12,023 nt of DNA from Bdellovibrio sp. Its GTDB lineage: Bacteria; Bdellovibrionota; Bdellovibrionia; Bdellovibrionales; Bdellovibrionaceae. This document shows positions 6,792 to 12,023 of this stretch, piece by piece (position 1 is the first letter of the stretch; every line of letters starts with the position of its first letter). The stretch is taken from positions 1 to 12,023 of the forward strand of contig JAHRXB010000171.1 of the NCBI GenBank assembly GCA_019104905.1, read 5' to 3'. The notes below the pieces were generated by a model. It saw only the letters and a list, made by a program, of their open reading frames with translations, was not told where the DNA came from and made no database searches. Made by a program: the position numbers and the translations under genes.

Positions 6792-8131
6792 GTCAGAACC
6801 TCTCCGATCAGATGACCTTCCATGTGCTGCTTATTGGAATGATCATAAGCGGTGATTTTCAAATCCACTTCTTGCCCAGCCCAGTGTTCAAGAAAGCTTT
6901 CTGCGCCCAAAATGTCTACGGACCAATAGTCGTGACTTAATCCTTGTCCGCCTTTGGCGGCGTTTTTCAAAACCAAAACTTTCTTGGTTGTGCCAATTTG
7001 CTTTTTAGCTTCTTGTTCATAGCGAGCCAGACTCAACTCTCGCAGGCGCGTTGCTCGTTCCGCGCGAATATGAGGATATACGGAAACATCCATCGCCGCC
7101 GCGCGTGTCCCACTGCGCTCGCTATAAGGGAAAACGTGAATCTTCGTCCAAGGCAATTCTTCCAATGTTTTATAAGTATCTTGAAACTGGTCTTCTGTTT
7201 CTGTTGGAAAACCCACAATCACGTCCATTCCGACGAAAGATCCTGGGACTTTATTTGCAATGGCCGCCAGGGATTTACGAACATCGTCCTGCGTGTATTT
7301 TCGTTTCATATGGAACAAAACATCGGTATTCGCACTTTGAATGCTCATATGGAAATGCGGGCATAAGCGAGAATCTTGATACAAATCCAAAAGTCGCTCC
7401 GAAACCTCCACAGGCTCTAGACTCGACAAACGGAAGCGCGGCATTTTGGTTTTAACCAGAAGATTTTCAATCAGATCTTCCATCACATATTTCTTGCCAC
7501 CGACTTCATCTTCGTAATCACCGATATGGACTCCGGTCAAAACAACTTCCCGGGATCCTTCCGCGTACAAATCATTAATACGCTGAACAAGGTCAGCAAC
7601 AGAAATAGAGCGGCTTTTTCCGCGCGCATAGGGAATAATGCAATAGGTGCAAAAGCTATTACAGCCATCTTGAATCTTTAAAAACGTGCGAGTGTGGCTC
7701 TTCTCAATACCACCGCCCGCTTCAAGATCTTCCTTCTTAAAGATATTGGACTTAAACACCTTCTCAGTGAGCTCGCCGCGGAAATGCTTCGTTAAAAGTT
7801 CAGGTAAAGAACTTTTATGAGAATTCGCAACAACCAGGTCTGCGCCTGGTAAAGAGGAAAATGATCCCGTATCGACCTGAGCCGCACAACCGGTTACCAC
7901 CACTGTGCAAAACGGGTCTTTTACTTTGAGGCGACGGATATAGCGCAAAGCCTCTTTCGTCGCCTCCGCCGTGACCGCGCATGTATTCAGAACGTGAATA
8001 CGTGCTGTTTTATCACCCGAAATCACAGGTGCAAAGCCGTTGGCATTGAGATTTTTCTGAATCAGGCCTGCATCGTAGGTATTCACCTTACAACCGAACG
8101 TGTGAACTTGATATTTTAGAGAATGATCCAT
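6788..8131 (-). CDS. mtaB: tRNA t6A37 methylthiotransferase MtaB
   Basis: A 447-residue radical-SAM enzyme that converts t6A37 to ms2t6A37 in tRNAs reading ANN codons. The N-terminal methylthiotransferase domain begins [10 protein letters not shown], the spelling typical of MtaB rather than MiaB or RimO. Its cluster cysteines are Cys14, Cys51 and Cys82. The radical-SAM cluster motif CNSFCTYC (Cys157, Cys161, Cys164) is intact. A C-terminal TRAM-like domain occupies about residues 375-447. The ATG at 8131 lies 16 nt inside the end of mnmA, and the run of G in mnmA's last Gly codons is the only ribosome-binding sequence, 3 nt away. Both neighbours belong to the same overlapping operon; the upstream desulfurase could supply sulfur for its clusters. 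Confidence 0.94.
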   Translation of the reverse strand: MDHSLKYQVHTFGCKVNTYDAGLIQKNLNANGFAPVISGDKTARIHVLNTCAVTAEATKEALRYIRRLKVKDPFCTVVVTGCAAQVDTGSFSSLPGADLVVANSHKSSLPELLTKHFRGELTEKVFKSNIFKKEDLEAGGGIEKSHTRTFLKIQDGCNSFCTYCIIPYARGKSRSISVADLVQRINDLYAEGSREVVLTGVHIGDYEDEVGGKKYVMEDLIENLLVKTKMPRFRLSSLEPVEVSERLLDLYQDSRLCPHFHMSIQSANTDVLFHMKRKYTQDDVRKSLAAIANKVPGSFVGMDVIVGFPTETEDQFQDTYKTLEELPWTKIHVFPYSERSGTRAAAMDVSVYPHIRAERATRLRELSLARYEQEAKKQIGTTKKVLVLKNAAKGGQGLSHDYWSVDILGAESFLEHWAGQEVDLKITAYDHSNKQHMEGHLIGEVLT

Positions 8132-9198
8132 CCGCCCCCCACAAGTTCTTTATCGCGATAAAATACGGCGGCCTGCCCTGGCGTCACAGCTCTTTGAGGT
8201 TCTTGAAACTTCAACTTAAATCCCGCATCTGTTTTGAAAACTTGAGCCAGAGAACCTTTGTGCTGATAACGGATCTTCACATTCATCATCTCTCCGTCTT
8301 GCACTTTACCAAGAAGACGAGGTTCGACCACATCCACTTCACTGGCGTAAAGATACTTTTCATCGCCCACCCAGACTGAGTTGTCTTTCGCATCAATCTT
8401 AATCACGAAAAGTTTTTCGTGATGATCCATACCAAGCCCTTTGCTTTGGCCGATGGTGAAATTATGAATACCCTCATGAGAGGCCATGACCTCACCTTGA
8501 GGATAACGCTTTAAAAGACCTTTTTTGGTCGCCAAGACGCTGGGATCCACTTGTCCCTTGATGAAGTTCTGATAACCTTGATTGCCAACAAAACAGATCC
8601 CTTGAGAATCCTTTTTTCGAGCTGTCACCAGGCCACGACTTTCTGAGTAAGCGCGAACTTCCGGCTTCTTCATGTCACCTACGGGGAACAAAAGCTTGGG
8701 TACCAAATCGGGATCAATGGTGAATAAGAAATAGGTTTGATCTTTCCAATCATCCGTCGAAGTATGAATGGAGGCCTTGCCGTTTTCATCATAGACGATT
8801 TTGGCATAGTGACCGGTCGCAAGATAGTCACACTCAAGCTCTTTCATCTTTCGAACTAAGTGATCAAATTTGAGATATGTGTTGCAGTTCACACAGGGAA
8901 GAGGTGTTGAACCTTCTAAATAAGCCTTCAAGAAAGGATCAATCACCGCCGCGCGGAATTTCGCTTCACAGTTTAAAACATAAAATGGAATACCCAAACG
9001 ATCCGCGACAGCGCGCGCATCATCGACATCAATACTGGAACAGCAGGTGCCATTGCCTTCTTCGATATCACAGCTGGAGTAATCCCAGACCTGCATCGTG
9101 GCTCCAATGACTTCATAACCCTGTTCGACCAAGAGCGCAGCCGCGGCAGAACTGTCCACGCCTCCGCTCATAGCAACAAGGACACGTCCTTTAGACAT
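8116..9198 (-). CDS. mnmA: tRNA-specific 2-thiouridylase MnmA
   Basis: A 360-residue enzyme that thiolates U34 of Lys, Glu and Gln tRNAs using ATP and persulfide sulfur. The PP-loop SGGVDSS is at 11-17. The catalytic Cys105 lies in PCVNCN and the partner Cys202 in GICFVG. The tRNA-binding HNFTIGQ segment (245-251) and the C-terminal beta-barrel ending in GGGWI complete the family architecture. I place the start at the ATG at 9198 because GAGGGAG lies 9 nt upstream and the protein then begins [13 protein letters not shown]. An in-frame ATG 18 nt earlier (9216) lacks a ribosome site. The chosen start overlaps the desulfurase stop by 8 nt. The preceding cysteine desulfurase is its natural sulfur donor, making this pair a compact sulfur relay. 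Confidence 0.95.
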   Translation of the reverse strand: MSKGRVLVAMSGGVDSSAAAALLVEQGYEVIGATMQVWDYSSCDIEEGNGTCCSSIDVDDARAVADRLGIPFYVLNCEAKFRAAVIDPFLKAYLEGSTPLPCVNCNTYLKFDHLVRKMKELECDYLATGHYAKIVYDENGKASIHTSTDDWKDQTYFLFTIDPDLVPKLLFPVGDMKKPEVRAYSESRGLVTARKKDSQGICFVGNQGYQNFIKGQVDPSVLATKKGLLKRYPQGEVMASHEGIHNFTIGQSKGLGMDHHEKLFVIKIDAKDNSVWVGDEKYLYASEVDVVEPRLLGKVQDGEMMNVKIRYQHKGSLAQVFKTDAGFKLKFQEPQRAVTPGQAAVFYRDKELVGGGWIIL

Positions 9199-10396
9199 GA
9201 CAAGAATCTCCCTCATCGTTTTTTAAAGATCTCAATCTATTTACAACAACCTTCAAGGCTTCAACAAATCCTCGAATTTCTTCTGAGGTGGTCTCCCACC
9301 CGATACTAATACGCAAACTATTCTGTGCTTCCTCACGACTGAGCCCCATGGAAAGCAACACCGGACTGGGCTCGGGATTTCCACTGGAACAAGCCGCCCC
9401 TGTGGAAACCGCATAACCCTTGATATCCAAGGACATCAACATGGTCTCTCCGTCAGCACCTTTAATGACTAAAGAACTTGTATTGGGAAGACGAGGAGTT
9501 TCCGCCGCCGTCACCAGGACTTCTGGAATTTCAGCCAGAATTTGTTTTTCCATTTCATCTCGAAGAGCCGCCATTTCCTGCATCTTCTGAGGAATCAAAG
9601 ACACTCGCTTTGACACAACTCCCAGACAACCAATTCCCAAGGTGTTTTCAGTTCCACCACGGCGATGGCGCTCTTGACCACCTCCGTGAATCAAGGAACT
9701 GAAATTCGATCCCTTCTTGGAATACAAGAACCCAGCCCCTTTCAGCGAATTGAACTTATGCCCTGAGAACGAAGCGAAATCCACACCCAGCTCCTGCAAA
9801 TTCACTGGTATCTTTCCAAAACCCTGAACTGCATCGGTATGAAAGAGAGCCCCTTTTCGATGAGCCTTTTCCGCTAACTCTTTAATGGGAAACAAAGTGC
9901 CTGTTTCATTGTTTGCCAACATCACTGACACCAAAGCCGTTTCGTGACTAAGATGAGCGTCATAGAACTCAAGATCGATTTCCCCACGGCGATTGACGGG
10001 AATGAAGTCCACACGAGCACCCAATGCTTTGAGATGTTCCATGGTTTTGATCACGCTGGGATGTTCGACAGAGGAACACATATAGTGCGTGCGCAGTCGC
10101 TGCTCTGGAGTCAAGAACTGCGCTGTTTGATAATAATCAAAAAGCCCTTTGATCACGGTGTTATTGGCTTCACTTCCACCCGAAGTAAAAATAATTTCTA
10201 AAGGACTGGCGCCCACAGCTTCCGCAACCGCCTTACGAGCATCGCGCAAAATATTTTTGGGCTGACGTCCACCCCAATGAATCGAGCTAGGATTCCCCCA
10301 GGCTTGGGCAAACTCGGGCATAATCTCAAGAACTTCACGACATACGGGTGTCGTGGCGTTGTGGTCGAAATAGTGGAAGATTTTGCTCTGATTCAT
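9191..10396 (-). CDS. Cysteine desulfurase (IscS/NifS-type, class I fold PLP enzyme)
   Basis: A 401-residue aminotransferase-class-V enzyme that takes sulfur from cysteine and passes it on as persulfide. Visible landmarks are the N-terminal [19 protein letters not shown] (71-79), the PLP-contacting HTDAVQ (186-191), the Schiff-base Lys214 in SGHKF, RGGTEN (246-251), and the active-site loop [14 protein letters not shown] with Cys336. The start is taken as the ATG at 10396, giving [15 protein letters not shown] four codons upstream (10408) is possible, and neither has a strong ribosome site. No iscU, iscR, fdx or suf gene adjoins it. Its partner by context is MnmA, whose start overlaps its stop, so tRNA thiolation is the most likely main task, with Fe-S supply possible. 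IscS and NifS names cannot be separated from this sequence alone. Confidence 0.93.
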   Translation of the reverse strand: MNQSKIFHYFDHNATTPVCREVLEIMPEFAQAWGNPSSIHWGGRQPKNILRDARKAVAEAVGASPLEIIFTSGGSEANNTVIKGLFDYYQTAQFLTPEQRLRTHYMCSSVEHPSVIKTMEHLKALGARVDFIPVNRRGEIDLEFYDAHLSHETALVSVMLANNETGTLFPIKELAEKAHRKGALFHTDAVQGFGKIPVNLQELGVDFASFSGHKFNSLKGAGFLYSKKGSNFSSLIHGGGQERHRRGGTENTLGIGCLGVVSKRVSLIPQKMQEMAALRDEMEKQILAEIPEVLVTAAETPRLPNTSSLVIKGADGETMLMSLDIKGYAVSTGAACSSGNPEPSPVLLSMGLSREEAQNSLRISIGWETTSEEIRGFVEALKVVVNRLRSLKNDEGDSCHV

Positions 10397-10414
10397 AAGT
10401 CCGCGCAAGGTAGC

Positions 10415-10429
10415 ATACTTCTTAAGTAT
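10415..10429. repeat. 6-bp dyad ATACTT-CTT-AAGTAT upstream of the desulfurase operon
   Basis: A perfect inverted repeat with a 3-bp centre lies 19 bp upstream of the desulfurase ATG. A weak -10-like TATGCT (minus strand, 10417-10412) overlaps its edge. The position would suit an operator, but the dyad is short and could be chance. It does not resemble the known IscR sites I can recall. Confidence 0.3.
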
Positions 10430-10508
10430 TGAAAACTCTTATGAATATTTGGTCTTTTGAGGTGTCCAGCGCGTTAACAGAAGTGGAAAAACTACAAGGC
10501 CCAAGCCC

Positions 10509-10522
10509 CCCTCCAGGGAGGG
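10509..10522. repeat. GC-rich hairpin upstream of the GspE-N/GAF-like gene
   Basis: CCCTC and GAGGG pair around a CAGG loop, giving five GC-rich base pairs about 60 bp before the chosen ATG. No T run follows. It may be a leader structure, or part of a coding extension if translation begins further upstream. Confidence 0.3.
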
Positions 10523-10584
10523 AAAGCTGGACTAGACCTCAGATTTCGTTCAGTTTTTCGCTTCTCCGACCGATAAACAAAGAG

Positions 10585-11955
10585 ATGAGTCATCATACAT
10601 GGTTTGAACATTTTAAAGAGCAACTTCAAGGACTTACCGAATCCTTTGAACAAAGTGGTTCGCCCTTGAGCCTTTTGGGTTATGCCCTTCAGGAACAGCG
10701 CCTCCGCTCTGACGAGTATTTAAACTGGGCGATGACCCATTATAAACTCCCTTTGCTTCAGTCACGATTTTTTACAGAAACTCCCGTGTCCCAGGAAATG
10801 TTCGCGAAGTGGGCGACCCATTACCCGTGGTCTGCGGAGTGTCTGCCTGTGGCGGAGTGGGACGGATCCCTCATCGTAGCATGTCTTCAGCCGCCACAGG
10901 ATTTTCCTTCTAGCCCTGCAAGCATCATCGTGCTGGCAAACTATGAAAGCCTGATGGACACCTGGAACAAACTTCACCCTGAAAGGGCCGTGGCTCCGGC
11001 CGCAGCTGTTGGCGCTGCTGAGGCTCCAGAAGGCATAGACCTGTCTGTGGCGACAGTGAATAAGCAAGGTCCTTCAGATAGTTTTTCATTTGATGATCTT
11101 CAAGTGGATGGTGCCGACGCGGCAGCAGCTTCAGACCTGGACACCCTGTCTTTAGATGAGGTCTCTGAAAAATCCAATGAAGGACTTGATGGGATTTTTG
11201 ATAGCGTCACCGTGACACGTCTTGAAGCCTTGCCTTCCAGCGAGACTCCGATTGTCGCAGAATCCACGCAATCTACAATTTCCCCCGAATCAACGGCAGA
11301 AATCCCGGTCGCTGAAACTCTTACTCTCGACGAGTCTGCCGTTGTTCCTCAGAAAAAGAACATTCCGCCTCCACCACCTAAAGCGACGATGCCGCCGCCT
11401 TTTGAGGAAAGTTTTGGCAACAAAACACTGCCCATTACTCCTCGCCCTGCGGGAGTGGCTAAACCCACAATCAACCCCGTGGCGAATGGACTTTTTGCTC
11501 TGGATAAATACAAAAAGAAAAATGCCACTTTATTGAATGAAAAAGTTAAAAAAGTATTGAGCGAAATGAAAGCTCATTTCGAAAAATCGATGATTTTGAC
11601 TTTGGATGAACAAGAAACCCAACTGACGGCTTTTGCTTGGGATGAAGGCTTTCAAGGAATCAAAGACACCTCGATGCGTGTTTCTTTAGGGACACCGAGT
11701 ATCTTTAACATTGTGGCGTCCACGCAAAAACCTTTCCACGGATATATCTCTTTGAATGAGATCAACGAAAAGTTTTTTGAGGGCTGGAATCAAGGCCGCA
11801 TTCCTGACCACGTGACCATCACCCCCATTCTGGTGAATGAAAAAGTCATCGGAATGCTGATGGGCTTTGCTGAAAAATCAGCATACAACAAAGTCTCTTT
11901 GAATCTTGCCGAAAAGTTATCCAATGATTTCGTTAAAGGACTGCAAGCCGCCTAA
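10585..11955 (+). CDS. GspE-N/MshEN-like domain protein with acidic linker and GAF-like C-terminus
   Basis: A 456-residue soluble protein with no signal peptide or membrane segment. Residues 1 to about 130 resemble the N-terminal domain of type II secretion/pilus ATPases: a helix pair (SLLGYALQEQRL, DEYLNWAM), KLPLL, then a PVSQEMFAKW helix and a strand pair ending SLIVACLQPP. The Arg of the usual RLG c-di-GMP contact is Leu30. Residues 135-300 are low-complexity, rich in Ala, Ser, Asp and Glu, followed by a Pro-rich tract (PPPPPKATMPPP). Residues 315-456 look GAF-like, with AFAWDEGF, VSLGTPSIF, PFHGYI and TITPILVNEKVIGMLMG; similar domains occur in myxobacterial proteins. There is no Walker motif, so it is not the ATPase. 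The ATG at 10585 is chosen because upstream codons look noncoding, but its ribosome site is poor (AAGAG touching the ATG). Likely regulatory or scaffolding; function unknown. Confidence 0.68.
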   Translation: MSHHTWFEHFKEQLQGLTESFEQSGSPLSLLGYALQEQRLRSDEYLNWAMTHYKLPLLQSRFFTETPVSQEMFAKWATHYPWSAECLPVAEWDGSLIVACLQPPQDFPSSPASIIVLANYESLMDTWNKLHPERAVAPAAAVGAAEAPEGIDLSVATVNKQGPSDSFSFDDLQVDGADAAAASDLDTLSLDEVSEKSNEGLDGIFDSVTVTRLEALPSSETPIVAESTQSTISPESTAEIPVAETLTLDESAVVPQKKNIPPPPPKATMPPPFEESFGNKTLPITPRPAGVAKPTINPVANGLFALDKYKKKNATLLNEKVKKVLSEMKAHFEKSMILTLDEQETQLTAFAWDEGFQGIKDTSMRVSLGTPSIFNIVASTQKPFHGYISLNEINEKFFEGWNQGRIPDHVTITPILVNEKVIGMLMGFAEKSAYNKVSLNLAEKLSNDFVKGLQAA

Positions 11956-11969
11956 TCCGGGAGTCGCCT

Positions 11970-12023
11970 TTGACACTTTTATATCTTCTTCTGACTCTGA
12001 CCTTTGCAAAACCTCCGAACGCC
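11970..12023 (+). CDS. Start of an exported protein, truncated by window edge
   Basis: Eighteen codons from a TTG at 11970 reach the edge of the window and read MTLLYLLLTLTFAKPPNA. That is a short hydrophobic core followed by a plausible signal-peptidase site (TFA before Lys). GGGAG at 11959-11963 lies 6 nt before the TTG. The gap to the preceding stop is 14 nt, so it is probably co-transcribed with the GspE-N/GAF-like gene. Nothing can be said about function. Confidence 0.55.
   Translation, partial: MTLLYLLLTLTFAKPPNA

Larger units (their letters stand above)
10397..10584. promoter_or_regulatory. Divergent intergenic region between the operon and the GspE-N/GAF-like gene
   Basis: This 188-bp gap must hold the promoter of the seven-gene operon and that of the plus-strand gene, yet no convincing -35/-10 pair was found in either direction. 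It contains a 6-bp dyad (10415-10429) and a GC-rich hairpin (10509-10522). The plus-strand frame is open back to a TTG at 10429. That part uses rare-looking codons (AGG, AGA, ATA, CTA) and reads as low-quality protein, so I treat it as noncoding. Confidence 0.5.

Noticed and set aside
9199..9216. Six-codon longer start for mnmA
   Set aside because: There is no ribosome-binding sequence before the ATG at 9216, whereas GAGGGAG is well placed for the ATG at 9198, and family members begin shortly before the PP-loop.
10429..10584. A 52-codon N-terminal extension of the GspE-N/GAF-like protein from a TTG or ATG
   Set aside because: No ribosome site precedes either start, codon use is unlike the rest of the gene, and the peptide is Pro/Ser-rich filler containing a GC hairpin. 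It cannot be fully excluded because the ATG at 10585 also has a poor ribosome site.
11970..11975. TTGACA as a -35 promoter element
   Set aside because: No -10-like hexamer lies 16-18 bp downstream. The same TTG is well placed as a start codon after GGGAG and opens a signal peptide.
1..12023. CRISPR arrays, insertion sequences, phage genes, tRNA or rRNA genes
   Set aside because: No regularly spaced repeats, transposase or integrase motifs, or recognisable tRNA/rRNA sequence were seen on either strand.

Overview
The window looks like chromosomal DNA of a Gram-negative bacterium. It encodes a signal-peptide outer-membrane beta-barrel ending in Phe, an exported peroxidase and a type II secretion/pilus-like N-terminal domain. 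Moderate base composition, GTG/TTG starts and the style of the non-housekeeping proteins suggest Bdellovibrionota (Bdellovibrio-like). That assignment is an inference from impression, not a computed placement.

Layout. Positions 1-888 (minus) hold the 5' part of an unrecognised protein resembling FAD-dependent amine-oxidase/phytoene-dehydrogenase enzymes, with a good sigma70-type promoter at 942-970. It diverges from a periplasmic glutathione-peroxidase-like gene (1061-1612). A GTG-started outer-membrane beta-barrel gene follows (1733-2506). From 10396 down to 2503 on the minus strand runs a seven-gene block with no intergenic base: cysteine desulfurase, mnmA, mtaB, rnc, era, der and an NSS-family sodium symporter. 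The block meets the beta-barrel gene head-on with overlapping stop codons. Divergent from the operon, after about 190 bp that contain a short dyad and a GC hairpin, is a plus-strand gene (10585-11955) with a GspE-N/MshEN-like domain, a long acidic and Pro-rich linker and a GAF-like C-terminal domain. The first 18 codons of a TTG-started gene with a signal peptide close the window.

How the genes fit together. The operon couples sulfur delivery and tRNA anticodon-loop thiolation (desulfurase to MnmA for U34; MtaB methylthiolating t6A37) with rRNA processing and ribosome assembly (RNase III, Era, Der). The symporter at the distal end is the functional outlier. All members overlap or abut, so translational coupling is likely.

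No CRISPR, transposon, phage or tRNA/rRNA gene was seen. The window is mainly housekeeping. The points worth a second look are substitutions at normally conserved sites (RNase III Asp to Ser, Era G4 and GxxG loop, the symporter Na2 site, a one-Cys peroxidase), the degenerate nucleotide-binding turn in the first gene, and the secretion-domain/GAF-like protein.
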